In this document: positions 9,589 to 17,421 of the stretch, piece after piece
How positions within the stretch are numbered: position 1 is the stretch's first letter
How the letters are laid out: every line of letters starts with the position of its first letter
Assembly (NCBI GenBank): GCA_945878355.1
Contig: CAMCTC010000023.1
Span: 1-52,607, forward strand
Source of the DNA: Bordetella parapertussis
GTDB lineage: Bacteria > Pseudomonadota > Gammaproteobacteria > Burkholderiales > Burkholderiaceae_C
Length of the DNA: 52,607 nt
Direction: 5' to 3'
Made by a program: the position numbers and the translations under genes
Notes under the pieces: generated by a model
Told to the model about the DNA's origin: nothing
Seen by the model: the letters and a program-made list of their open reading frames with translations, nothing else
Database searches by the model: none

Positions 9589-10638
9589 ATGGCCATCAAG
9601 GTGTATCTGGTCGACGACTCGGCAGTGGTGCGGCAGACGCTGATGCACCTGCTGGCTGGCGACCCCGAGATCGAGCTGGTCGGCAGCGCGCCCAACCCGC
9701 TGATCGCCGGCCCGGTGATCCGCAAGAGCCGACCCGACGTGCTGCTGCTCGACATCGAGATGCCGGGCATGGATGGGTTGACGTTTCTGCGCCAATTGAT
9801 GCAGGAGCAGCCGATCGCCACGGTGATCTGCTCGACGCTGAGCACCCATGGCAGCAAGGTCGCGCTCGAGGCGTTGGCGGCGGGCGCGGTGGCTGTGTTG
9901 GCCAAGCCGCGGCTCGGGCTCAAGCAGTTTCTGGAGGACTCGCGGCGCGAGTTGGTCGCCACGCTCAAGACGGCCGCCAGGGCGAGGCCGCGCGCCACAA
10001 CGCCATCGACAGGCCCACGGCTGGACAACCCGCGCCCGGCGCTGGCCGGCGTTCACGCGCTGGCGGTCAACAAGCCCGTGGTGATCGGCAGCTCGACCGG
10101 TGGCACCCAGGCGCTAGAGCTGGTGCTGACCGCACTGCCGGCGGACGCGCCCGGCATCGCGATCACCCAGCACATGCCCGAGAAGTTCACCGCGATGTAT
10201 GCCCAGCGGCTGGACGGCCTGTGTGCGATCAACGTCCGGGAAGCCCGTGACGGCGATCGGCTTGAGCGCGGTGTCGCGCTGATTGCGCCGGGCGGGCGCC
10301 ACTTGAAGCTGCGCAAGGCCGGCGGCCAGTACTTCGCGCAGGTGGTCGACGGCCCGCCGGTCAACCGCCACAAGCCCTCGGTCGATGTGCTGTTCCGATC
10401 GGCGGCCGATTGCGCAGGTCGCGACCTGCTGGCGATCTTGCTGACCGGCATGGGCGACGATGGCGCCAGAGGCATGAAGCAGCTGCACGACCTGGGCGCG
10501 CGGACCATCGCGCAGGATGAGGCCAGCTGCGTCGTCTTCGGCATGCCCAAGGAAGCGATCGCGCTGGGCGCGGTCGACGAGGTGATGCCGATCGGTCAGG
10601 TGGCCCGAGCGATCCTGGCTTTCGACGCGCGGGGCTAA
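9589..10638 (+). CDS. cheB: Chemotaxis methylesterase/response regulator CheB
   Basis: A 349-residue two-domain protein. The receiver domain has D9-D10 and phospho-acceptor D55 (LLLDIEMPGMDGLTF). After a Thr/Pro-rich linker the methylesterase domain shows the Ser-His-Asp triad: IGSSTGGTQALE, ITQHMPEKFT and GMGDDGARG. It removes receptor methyl groups once phosphorylated by CheA. CAGGAG lies eight bases before ATG 9589. It is the last gene of the operon, and no gene on the + strand follows for about 2 kb. Confidence 0.94.
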   Translation: MAIKVYLVDDSAVVRQTLMHLLAGDPEIELVGSAPNPLIAGPVIRKSRPDVLLLDIEMPGMDGLTFLRQLMQEQPIATVICSTLSTHGSKVALEALAAGAVAVLAKPRLGLKQFLEDSRRELVATLKTAARARPRATTPSTGPRLDNPRPALAGVHALAVNKPVVIGSSTGGTQALELVLTALPADAPGIAITQHMPEKFTAMYAQRLDGLCAINVREARDGDRLERGVALIAPGGRHLKLRKAGGQYFAQVVDGPPVNRHKPSVDVLFRSAADCAGRDLLAILLTGMGDDGARGMKQLHDLGARTIAQDEASCVVFGMPKEAIALGAVDEVMPIGQVARAILAFDARG

Positions 10639-10771
10639 GCGGTCTCAGCCCCAGCCCGAGGAGATGCACCACGCTTCGATCTCTCGGATCGACACCGCGA
10701 CCCGGCCTGGCCTCTGCGCTGTGGCAGGTGGCACTGCGGTGGCAGCCTTGGGGCTGGCGCCACCACCGCCA

Positions 10772-11194
10772 CTACTTCTTGGGCACCGGCTTTTCCCGCA
10801 ACAGTCTCACGAGATTTCTCATGACGTTGCGGGCGATGCTTGGACTCACCCGGATGACGGTCTCGAAATCTTTTCCAGACAATCGCATCAATTTGCAGTC
10901 GGTGTTCGCACCCGCGCTCGCTGAGCGCGGCAAGCCATCAATCAGGCCGAATTCCCCGAAAAATCCCCCTGCCGGCACAGTGGCGAGAATGGTCGGGTAG
11001 GTCAAACCCTCTTTGAATATCTTGACCGAGCCTTCGATGATCAGATACAGGTGATCTGCTGGATCGTCTTCTCTGAAAATTTTTTCACCGCGCGAATACG
11101 ACACCTGATGCATGCAACCCATCAATGTCAAAGTGTCTTCGTGGGTCAGGTCGGCAAAGAACGGGATTTTGTTCAGCATTAAAGGTGCCATCAT
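10772..11194 (-). CDS. Stand-alone cyclic-nucleotide-binding (CAP_ED) protein
   Basis: A 140-residue protein made of one cNMP-binding domain: IPFFADLTHEDTLTLMG, the GEKIFREDDPADHLYLIIEG barrel, and the phosphate-binding cassette GGFFGEFGLIDGLPRSASAGA, where Glu contacts the ribose and Arg the phosphate. There is no helix-turn-helix, so it is not a Crp-type transcription factor but a small receptor or regulator. GAGAGAG precedes the ATG at 11194; upstream TTG 11200 is less likely. It lies convergent to cheB and downstream of an HD-domain enzyme on the same strand, 126 bases after it. Confidence 0.88.
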   Translation of the reverse strand: MMAPLMLNKIPFFADLTHEDTLTLMGCMHQVSYSRGEKIFREDDPADHLYLIIEGSVKIFKEGLTYPTILATVPAGGFFGEFGLIDGLPRSASAGANTDCKLMRLSGKDFETVIRVSPSIARNVMRNLVRLLREKPVPKK

Positions 11195-11282
11195 TTCCAA
11201 TCTCTCTCGCTGATCAAAAAAAGTATCAGTTCAAAATTGAGCCCCGCTTGCCTCTGACCTGCGCTGAGCGCTCGGGCCGATG

Positions 11283-11315
11283 ATATTGGCAGTCTGGCGT
11301 CAAAACCGCCAATAT
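11283..11315. repeat. Inverted repeat between the HD and cNMP-binding genes
   Basis: ATATTGGC (11283-11290) and GCCAATAT (11308-11315) are perfect inverted repeats around 17 bases, just after the HD-gene stop codon. No T-run follows on the minus strand. It could act as a partial terminator, an RNA-processing hairpin or an operator for the downstream gene. Confidence 0.4.
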
Positions 11316-11320
11316 TGCTG

Positions 11321-12313
11321 TCAGTATTCTCCCGCTTCACATTGGGCGATCGTCGCTTGCAAGGATTCGCCCCAGCGCCGGCCGACGGCATGCGCATCCA
11401 GCGCCTCGAGTCCGACCTGCACCAGCGGATCGACCACATTGCTGTAGAAGTGAGGAAACTGCTGAATCAGGTCAACGTGGCTCTTGAGTCCGCTGGACTG
11501 GGCCGTGCCGCACTCCAGGAACTCGGCATAGAGCGCCGGCAGCTTCTGTAGATAAGTCGGATCCGCGAGTTGCCCGATCAGATCGGCCGCGCGCGTCAGG
11601 TCCTGCCATTGCAGGCGGCTGCGCGAACGGCTTCGAACTTGCTCGGGCACCGGAAATCGCGTGTTCTCGATGTTGAACGCGAGCATCTCGACGTCGATCA
11701 ACGGGGTATGGGCGAACAACTGGCGGACAAATGCCACCCCACGATCGACATGGAAAGGCGTCAGGAACGCATCTGTCGCCCCGTCTGGAAGATGCCGCCA
11801 GCCGCCCAAGCCATCGGCCACCCGCGACCCGACGAGGTCGCCAGGCAGCAAAGACTTGACATAGCCGACGTCGTGGAACAGCAAGGAAACAATGTAGTGG
11901 ACCCAGTCGTGCGCCGAAATCGAGTCACCGAGTGCTTGCTTGCCGCTGAGAATCTGCTGGCCCACCAAACACACCAGCAGCGTGTGCTCGCAGTTGTGAT
12001 ACGGCGCATCGGTGCGCGCGATGTTCGTGATCGCGGTGTCGACCGCATCGAGCATCAACTGCAGTCGCGCAGGCTCGTGATCACTGAACGCGGCTTCAAA
12101 ATGCTCCCTCAGCAAGGCCTGAAGGCGACCGACCAGCACAGCGGTGGCAACGGGCTCCTTGGGCTTGGCCGCTGGATCAATTCGCGGCGCGGCCATGTCC
12201 ACGCTGTCGGACCAAGGATCGAATTGCCGTGAACGGGCGCCGACAGCGTTACCAGTCATCGGCGCTGGTGAGGCCTCGGCGCTGCGCAACTTCTTGACCA
12301 CATCGTCCTTCAT
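11321..12313 (-). CDS. HD-domain metal-dependent phosphohydrolase (cNMP phosphodiesterase-like)
   Basis: About 330 residues. The catalytic domain has PYHNCEHTLLV (about residue 103) and LLFHDVGYVKSLLPGD (about 146), which give the His/His-Asp metal site of the HD/PDEase superfamily. Following blocks GGWRHLPDGATDAFLTPFHVDRG, ENTRFPVPEQ, AADLIGQLADPTYLQKLPALY and FYSNVVDPL match, from memory, a family of HD phosphohydrolases common in cyanobacteria. I start at ATG 12313; a GTG at 12427 would add 38 residues with no family likeness. Neither start has a clear ribosome site. Pairing with a cyclic-nucleotide-binding protein downstream suggests a nucleotide-second-messenger function, which is inference. 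Confidence 0.8.
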   Translation of the reverse strand: MKDDVVKKLRSAEASPAPMTGNAVGARSRQFDPWSDSVDMAAPRIDPAAKPKEPVATAVLVGRLQALLREHFEAAFSDHEPARLQLMLDAVDTAITNIARTDAPYHNCEHTLLVCLVGQQILSGKQALGDSISAHDWVHYIVSLLFHDVGYVKSLLPGDLVGSRVADGLGGWRHLPDGATDAFLTPFHVDRGVAFVRQLFAHTPLIDVEMLAFNIENTRFPVPEQVRSRSRSRLQWQDLTRAADLIGQLADPTYLQKLPALYAEFLECGTAQSSGLKSHVDLIQQFPHFYSNVVDPLVQVGLEALDAHAVGRRWGESLQATIAQCEAGEY

Positions 12314-12463
12314 TGTCGCGCTGGGTTCATGGCCAAGATCCGAGCGTTCGGCATCGGGGCACAGCAAAGCCGGAAGGACTTCAATCCCGCCAAGAATGCC
12401 TGTCGATCCACGCTCATGCTGATGCACACAAACAGCCCCGGTCCGCTTTGATAGCTTTGCCCG

Positions 12464-12492
12464 ATTATCGCGTATTTCCGAGACACCGCCAA
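12464..12492 (-). promoter_or_regulatory. Predicted promoter of the HD phosphohydrolase gene
   Basis: Leftward -35 TTGGCG (12487-12492), 17-base spacer and -10 GATAAT (12464-12469). The transcript would begin near 12457 with a leader of about 145 bases to ATG 12313, or about 30 bases to GTG 12427. Confidence 0.45.
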
Positions 12493-12649
12493 CGCTACGG
12501 AAAGACTCGGCGACCAGCTGGCCTCAACGCAAGGCCGCTCTGGCAGCGTCGATTGACCGACTGGCACGTCAAAGGCATCAATTCATTCAAGCCACGCGCG
12601 CTTGCCAAGTAGATTCATCGCAGCCGAAAGTTCGGGCGCCGCAATAATT

Positions 12650-12678
12650 TCGACAAAGTTGGTTGCCGAAACTATATA
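12650..12678 (+). promoter_or_regulatory. Predicted promoter of the H-NS-like gene
   Basis: TCGACA (12650-12655), 17-base spacer, TATATA (12673-12678) inside an AT-rich patch (roughly 12640-12690) that stands out from the GC-rich surroundings. Transcription would start near 12685. Confidence 0.45.
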
Positions 12679-12823
12679 AATTAATTTAATGGCGCAACCA
12701 CGCCCAAGCGCCATCGCGGCCTCGCCTGAATTGCGCTGCGCAGTCCGCCACCAAGCGCGCAACCCGTCGCTGCGCGCCACAACGGCAGGCACTCGCGATG
12801 CTACAATTGAAGCCATCGGCAAG

Positions 12824-13096
12824 ATGGAGAAAGCCTTGACTTCGTTGACATCGCTGTTGGCACAAACCGAAGAGCTGCAGCGGCGCATCGCCGACCTTCA
12901 ACGCCAGAGCAGGTCGGGCGCAATTGCCCATGTCAAGACCATGATGGCCGAGCACAAACTCAGTATTGCCGACATCGAAGCCAAAGACGCGAAAGACCGG
13001 GCAAACGCCCAAAGAATTGCGCTGAAAACAGTTGTTTCGGGCGGCGCAAGATTGCCGAAATCAGCATTTCAGCAGATAGACGTCGACATTCGCTGA
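12824..13096 (+). CDS. Short H-NS-like protein lacking the DNA-binding tail
   Basis: The visible part resembles the N-terminal oligomerisation domain of betaproteobacterial H-NS proteins: an LLAQTEELQRRIADLQRQ coiled coil, then IAHVKTMMAEHKLSIADIEAK. The C-terminal DNA-binding domain, normally a YRD...G.TWSGRG.RP.WL motif, is absent; the protein instead ends in SGGARLPKSAFQQIDVDIR. At 90 residues it may act by co-oligomerising with full-length H-NS as a modifier. The start is uncertain: ATG 12689 would add 45 residues that look non-conserved. I saw no DNA-binding tail in other frames downstream. Confidence 0.5.
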   Translation: MEKALTSLTSLLAQTEELQRRIADLQRQSRSGAIAHVKTMMAEHKLSIADIEAKDAKDRANAQRIALKTVVSGGARLPKSAFQQIDVDIR

Positions 13097-13142
13097 GATC
13101 GACAGCAGCACCGAGCGCCCAGAAAATCTGATCGCTCAGCCG

Positions 13143-13277
13143 GCCGGCGCGACCCAGGCGCTCAACCCAAGCGGTGCCTATCACGCAGAATCTGCGTCGC
13201 TTGGGCCAGCGCAGCGAGCTTGGGCATGCTTCTGGTTGCAAGCGCCCACGCCGATGCGCAAATGCTCTGGCAGCGCT
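13143..13277 (-). pseudogene. Partial, internally deleted copy of the metE-like gene 3' end
   Basis: 13143-13223 matches 14282-14362 with five substitutions, covering the C-terminus and stop of the TusA-MetE gene. It then jumps, with a shared GG at the junction, to a match of 14506-14559 (53 bases, essentially identical). About 140 bases in between are missing. Orientation is the same as the intact gene. It cannot encode a useful product; it is the relic of a duplication. Confidence 0.85.
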
Positions 13278-13317
13278 CTGTGAAGCGCCAACTCGCCCCT
13301 GCAAATTGCTGCTCAAT

Positions 13318-13818
13318 TCAGCGTACCCAGCGACGAGCATCTTTGAGCAGCAGCAGCAGTTGCGACTCACGCAGCGGCGATGCGATGAACCCAAACCGGG
13401 TATAGAACCGCGCTGCGGCGTCATCGATGGGGTGCGTCAGCATGGCTCGAATGCCGGCCTGCTCGGCGATCAGCATCGTGCGGCGGATCGCATCCTGCAG
13501 CAGGCCAAAGCCTATGCCTCGACCCTGATCCTGCGTCGACACCGCCAGCCGCGCCAGGATCACCACCGGCAACGGGTATTGCCCCATCCCCTTGCGGATG
13601 CGCTCCGGTGCTTCCAGCGTATCGACCTGACCCACGGTCAGGCTGCAGTAGCCCGCCACACAGCCATCGTCCTCGGCAACAACGAAGGTCTTGGCCGAGC
13701 CACTGCCCTGCGCCTGGCGAGCATGGCGCAAGAGCCAGTCGCTCAGCGCGGGCTTGCCGCAGTCAAAGCCTTCTAGCCGATGCTGCGCGGCCAGAGGCTC
13801 CGGTGCGCGCAAGGTCAC
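13318..13818 (-). CDS. GNAT acetyltransferase toxin (TacT-like)
   Basis: A 166-residue GNAT-fold protein. PEPLAAQHRLEGFDCGKPALSDWLLRHARQAQ is the N-terminal block of the toxin branch; ILARLAVSTQDQGRGIGFGLLQDA holds the acetyl-CoA-binding Q/R-x-x-G-x-G/A loop; ARFYTRFGF is the C-terminal Tyr motif. Such toxins acetylate the amino acid on charged tRNAs and stop translation. I use the GTG start at 13818 that overlaps the antitoxin stop (GTGA), because homologues begin here; reading upstream merely continues antisense to the antitoxin gene. Confidence 0.9.
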   Translation of the reverse strand: MTLRAPEPLAAQHRLEGFDCGKPALSDWLLRHARQAQGSGSAKTFVVAEDDGCVAGYCSLTVGQVDTLEAPERIRKGMGQYPLPVVILARLAVSTQDQGRGIGFGLLQDAIRRTMLIAEQAGIRAMLTHPIDDAAARFYTRFGFIASPLRESQLLLLLKDARRWVR

Positions 13819-14108
13819 TTCGCGTCCCAAGGCGCCTGGCGGGCAAACAGTTCGGCCAAGCCGTCGTTGGACTGTTCGGGGCGCTCCAGCAGATCCATCA
13901 GGGCCTGATACTGGCTGCCCGAGACCATGAACAATCGTTGATCGAGCAGGGTCTGTTCGGCGGCCAGGCAAGCGCTGTCGAGGATGAAGTCGGTCAGCGA
14001 CTTGCGCGCCACCTCAGCGGCACGACGCAGCACCACCTCCTGCTCGGGGGTGGCGCGTAGCCCGAGGCGGGCAGACCGGGCGGAAGGCAACGATGCAACA
14101 GCAGTCAT
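13815..14108 (-). CDS. DUF1778 (TacA-like) ribbon-helix-helix antitoxin
   Basis: A 97-residue antitoxin with SARLGLRATPEQEVVLRRAAEVARKSLTDFIL as its ribbon-helix-helix DNA-binding part and a C-terminal toxin-binding tail (FMVSGSQYQALMDLLERPEQ, NDGLAELFARQAPW) typical of DUF1778. GAGAGGTG precedes the ATG. It is the first gene of the operon with the GNAT toxin and should repress it. The pair sits between a metE-like 3' fragment and a dsrE relic. Confidence 0.9.
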   Translation of the reverse strand: MTAVASLPSARSARLGLRATPEQEVVLRRAAEVARKSLTDFILDSACLAAEQTLLDQRLFMVSGSQYQALMDLLERPEQSNDGLAELFARQAPWDAK

Positions 14109-14179
14109 GGCAGCACCTCTCTCGTGAGATCAATGGCCGCAATGTTAGTACAAATGACGCACATCGTCTGGTGGTGATG

Positions 14180-14246
14180 GCCTGCGTGGCATGGCGTCCT
14201 TGCTAGATGCCGGCTTGGCGCCCGGCGCGGTTTCTGAACTTCTGAC
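14180..14246 (+). pseudogene. Relic of a DsrE-like gene 3' end
   Basis: This stretch matches the 3' end of the DsrE-like gene at 19268-19699, read on the opposite strand there. The match runs from the codons for GVRGAASLLAAGLAPGA to the stop, with scattered substitutions and a two-base deletion just before the last codons, so the original stop (TGA at 14243-14245) is out of frame. The rest of the gene is absent. It lies 55 bases from the end of the metE-like gene and points towards it. Confidence 0.75.
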
Positions 14247-14300
14247 CCAACCGCGCCGCGCTGTTCGCAGAGAAAGCGCCAGCCGGCGCGGCCCAGGCAC

Positions 14301-15824
14301 TCAACCCAAGCGGTGCCTGTCACGCAGGATCTGCGTCGCCTGGGCCAGCGCAGCGAGCTTGGCCTGGGCGGTCGCGGCCGAGCTGACCGGGTTGTCGGCA
14401 AAGGTCGCGAAGCCGCAGTCAGGCGTCAGCAACAAGCGCTCGGCGCCGAACAGCGAGATCGCATGCTCGGCATGGGCGACGATGGACGCCACCGATTCGA
14501 CATGGGCATGCTTCTGGTTGCAAGCGCCCACGCCGATGCGCAAATGCTCTGGCAGCGCTTTGAGGATCTCCATCTCGCCGGCGCGCGGCGTGCACAACTC
14601 GAGCAGCAAGGTGCCCACCTGCATCGCCGCCAGTGTGTCGATCAAGGGCCGGTAGTCGCCGCTCAGTGCCTTGCCCTCGTCGGCGGTCCAGTTGCCTCGG
14701 CACATGTGCAGCGCAAGGCGATCTAGCGGAAACCCGGCCGTCACCGCATTGACCAGGTCGCGCGCGAAAGCCAGCTCAACCGGGCTGTCGCTGCGTGCCG
14801 ACAAAGCCCCGCACATGAAGCTGCGCTGGGTCGCCGGCCCTGCGAAAACCACCTCCGACAGCACTGGCTCGTCGAGCTGGATCAGCGCAGTACCGGCTGC
14901 GAGCAAACAGGCAATCTCCTCGCGCAACACCCGCACCACGTCGCGCGCCAAGTCCTCGCGGTTGGCGTAGGCGCGGTCCGAGATGCACTCCATCCACATC
15001 GTTCGCGTCAGCAGGTAAGGCCCGGGCAGCGCCACCTTGACCGGCAGCGGGCTCAGCGATCTGACGAATTCAGCCTCGTGCACGGCGATGCCGCGGCTGC
15101 GCCCGAGCAGGCCGAACACCGCCGGATGACGAACATCGCCGGCCGGCACGTCGAGCGCGCGAAGCTCGCGGGCAAACTCCTCCGGGTCGTCGACCAGCGG
15201 CAGCAAGTCCGTCAACGGGATCAGCTGGCAGTTGTCCAGTCGCGATGCGACGAAGCTCGCGTAGCTGTCACGGCGCTGCTCGCCATCGGTCAGCACGTCG
15301 ACCCCGGCCTGCAACTGCGCTGAGACCGCCAGCCGCACGGCGTCGTCTGCCGTGCGTTGGAACGAGGCCTCGTCGAGCCGGCCCTCCATGTGCTCGTGCG
15401 CGGCCTGCAGCATCCAGCGCGGCCGCGGCCAGCTGCCGATGCCCATCACCGACAGCGGCCGGATCGCCGGCGCAGGCGCCACCGCAGGCCAGGGGCTGAG
15501 CGGCTTGACATCGACCAGCACCATGCAGGCACTGCCTGCTGCTGCGACGCGGCGCTCGGCGAGCTGGCCTTTGGCGACCAGAAAACTGCGTTGCTTGCCC
15601 TGCTTGGTGAAGGACACCAGCTCGTTGCCCGTCATCCGGCACCAGGCCGGCAAGTCCTCGTCGACCGAGGTCTCGGTCGAGCGGATCTCGAGCAGGCCAC
15701 CGCGCGGCATCGGGTCGATGTGCTTGCGGATCAGCAGCAGCAAGCCGTTGCCGCAGTCGAGGTCGCCGCCGTCGAAATCGACATCCGCCGCCATCGGGTG
15801 TGTGGTGCTGGGCTGCATGGTCAT
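14301..15824 (-). CDS. TusA-like sulfur carrier fused to a MetE C-terminal methyltransferase domain
   Basis: A 507-residue fusion. Residues 1-100 are TusA-like: GGDLDCGNGLLLLIRKHI with the candidate sulfur-carrying Cys, then LLEIRSTETSVDEDLPAWCRMTGNELVS. Residues about 125-500 are the catalytic barrel of cobalamin-independent methionine synthase: MGIGSWPRP, LTDGEQRRDSY, LPGPYLLTRTMW, IQLDEPVL, and a complete zinc site LHMCRGN (His, Cys), LELCTPRAGEME (Glu) and TPDCGF (Cys). The N-terminal barrel of true MetE is missing, so it is a core MetE that may move methyl or other alkyl groups to or from a thiol. It is the last gene of the uptake/sulfur-relay cluster. Confidence 0.85.
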   Translation of the reverse strand: MTMQPSTTHPMAADVDFDGGDLDCGNGLLLLIRKHIDPMPRGGLLEIRSTETSVDEDLPAWCRMTGNELVSFTKQGKQRSFLVAKGQLAERRVAAAGSACMVLVDVKPLSPWPAVAPAPAIRPLSVMGIGSWPRPRWMLQAAHEHMEGRLDEASFQRTADDAVRLAVSAQLQAGVDVLTDGEQRRDSYASFVASRLDNCQLIPLTDLLPLVDDPEEFARELRALDVPAGDVRHPAVFGLLGRSRGIAVHEAEFVRSLSPLPVKVALPGPYLLTRTMWMECISDRAYANREDLARDVVRVLREEIACLLAAGTALIQLDEPVLSEVVFAGPATQRSFMCGALSARSDSPVELAFARDLVNAVTAGFPLDRLALHMCRGNWTADEGKALSGDYRPLIDTLAAMQVGTLLLELCTPRAGEMEILKALPEHLRIGVGACNQKHAHVESVASIVAHAEHAISLFGAERLLLTPDCGFATFADNPVSSAATAQAKLAALAQATQILRDRHRLG

Positions 15825-15874
15825 GCCAACGGGGTCAGGTACTTGTTCATGGTGTCGTCGCTCTCAAAAATTTT

Positions 15875-16621
15875 TCAAGCCGACACCGGGCTGCTTTCAT
15901 ACAGCGCGGCAGTGACCTCGGTGTCTATGCCCTGGGCCGGCGCATCAAACCGGATCTGCCCGGCCGACAAGCCCACCAGACGGTGCGCAAACCGCTGCGC
16001 CAAGTGCAATTGATGCAGGCTGCAGATAACAGCCACACCGTCATCCTCGCAGATGCGCAACAGCAGTTCCAGGATGCCGGCGCTGCTGGCCGGGTCCAGG
16101 CTGGCCACCGGCTCATCAGCGACGATGAGTTCGGGTTGCTGGGCCAGCGCGCGGGCGATCGCTACCCGCTGCTGCTGGCCGCCACTGAGCGTGTCGGCGC
16201 GCTGCCCGGCCTGGGCCAGCAGCCCAACCCGGTCCAGGCAGGCCAATGCCAGTCGGCGGTCGGCGCGATCGAACTGGCGCAACCAGCCGCGCCAGGCCGG
16301 CACATGGCCCGAGCGGCCGGCCAGCACGTTGTCCAGTGCCGACAGACGGCGCACCAGGTTGAACTGCTGAAAGATCACCGCGACACGCCGGCGCTCGCGG
16401 CCCTGCAGCGTCGAGATTTCAGCGCCAGCGATGTGCACCTCGCCACGCTCGGGCCGCGTCAGGCCGGTGATGCACTTGATCAGCGTCGTCTTGCCGGCAC
16501 CGCTGGGGCCGAGCAGCGCGACAAACTCGCCGCGCCGCACCGACAGGTCGACACCGCCGAGCACCGCGCGACCACCGAAGCTGTGGCCCAGGCCACGCAC
16601 ATCGAGCAGCGGCGCCGTCAT
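15875..16621 (-). CDS. PhnC-type ABC transporter ATPase
   Basis: A 248-residue ATPase: Walker A GPSGAGKTTLIK, Q-loop FQQFNLVRRLSALDNVLAG (the phosphonate-importer type), signature LSGGQQQRVAIARAL, Walker B LIVADEPVASLDP and switch His in CSLHQLHLA. The FNLV and LDNVLAG spacing is characteristic of PhnC. Its ATG overlaps the permease stop (ATGA). It powers uptake with the permease and binding protein upstream. The substrate need not be a phosphonate. Confidence 0.9.
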   Translation of the reverse strand: MTAPLLDVRGLGHSFGGRAVLGGVDLSVRRGEFVALLGPSGAGKTTLIKCITGLTRPERGEVHIAGAEISTLQGRERRRVAVIFQQFNLVRRLSALDNVLAGRSGHVPAWRGWLRQFDRADRRLALACLDRVGLLAQAGQRADTLSGGQQQRVAIARALAQQPELIVADEPVASLDPASSAGILELLLRICEDDGVAVICSLHQLHLAQRFAHRLVGLSAGQIRFDAPAQGIDTEVTAALYESSPVSA

Positions 16622-17421
16622 GTCAGTCGGCTGCGCAGCCAGCCCGAGAAGCGGTCGAGCAGCGTCACGACGATGACGATCACGACGATGATCGTGAAGA
16701 GTCGCGGGAAGTCGAGCAAGTCCATGCTGCTTTTCAATTCTTGACCGATGCCGCCGGCACCGACCACACCCAGCACCGTCGAAGCCCGGACGTTGAACTC
16801 CCACCAGAACAGCGCCGTCGACAGCAGCACCGGCAGCACATCGGGCAGCACGGCATAGACCAGCGCAGTGCCGCGCGATGCGCCGGTGCTGCGCACGGCC
16901 TCAAAGGGCTCGAGCGAGACGTTTTCGATCGCGTCGGCAAAGTTCTTAGCGGCGCTGCCCCAGGTGTGCAGCGCGATGCCCAACACGCCAGCAAACGGCC
17001 CCAGCCCGACGGCTGCGACAAACAGCAGCGCGAAGACGAAGGAATCGATGCCGCGCAGCGCGTTGAGCAGCAACCGTGCCGGCGCCACCGCGCGCGGCCA
17101 GGGCGTGACGTTGCGCGCGGCCAGCACCGCCATCGGCAGCGCCAGCAGCACCGCGGCCGTGGTGCCTAGCGCGGCCATCGCCACCGTCTCGGCGGTGCGC
17201 AGCAGGAAGGTCGGCAACTCGGCCCACACCGGCGGCCAAGCCGACGCGATCCAGCGGCCCATCTTCGGCAATCCGTTGGCCAGGCGCACGAGGTCGATGT
17301 CGGCCAGCTGCCAGCACAGCGCGTAAAACGCCAGCAGCAGCAGCGCGATGCCGGCCCGGCGCCAGCGCTGGCCGCGCGGCCGGATGTCCAGCGCCGCCAA
17401 CACCTGGTCGACGGAACTCAC
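16618..17421 (-). CDS. PhnE-type ABC transporter permease
   Basis: A 267-residue inner-membrane permease with about six hydrophobic segments (for example IALLLLAFYALCWQLA, AALGTTAAVLLALPMAVLAA, SFVFALLFVAAVGLGPFAGVLGIAL). The EAA-type cytoplasmic loop is AIENVSLEPFEAVRSTGASRGTALVYAVLPDVLPVLLS. The family is PhnE, specific to phosphonate-like importers. Start codon overlaps the end of the binding-protein gene (17418-17421). Confidence 0.9.
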   Translation of the reverse strand: MSSVDQVLAALDIRPRGQRWRRAGIALLLLAFYALCWQLADIDLVRLANGLPKMGRWIASAWPPVWAELPTFLLRTAETVAMAALGTTAAVLLALPMAVLAARNVTPWPRAVAPARLLLNALRGIDSFVFALLFVAAVGLGPFAGVLGIALHTWGSAAKNFADAIENVSLEPFEAVRSTGASRGTALVYAVLPDVLPVLLSTALFWWEFNVRASTVLGVVGAGGIGQELKSSMDLLDFPRLFTIIVVIVIVVTLLDRFSGWLRSRLT

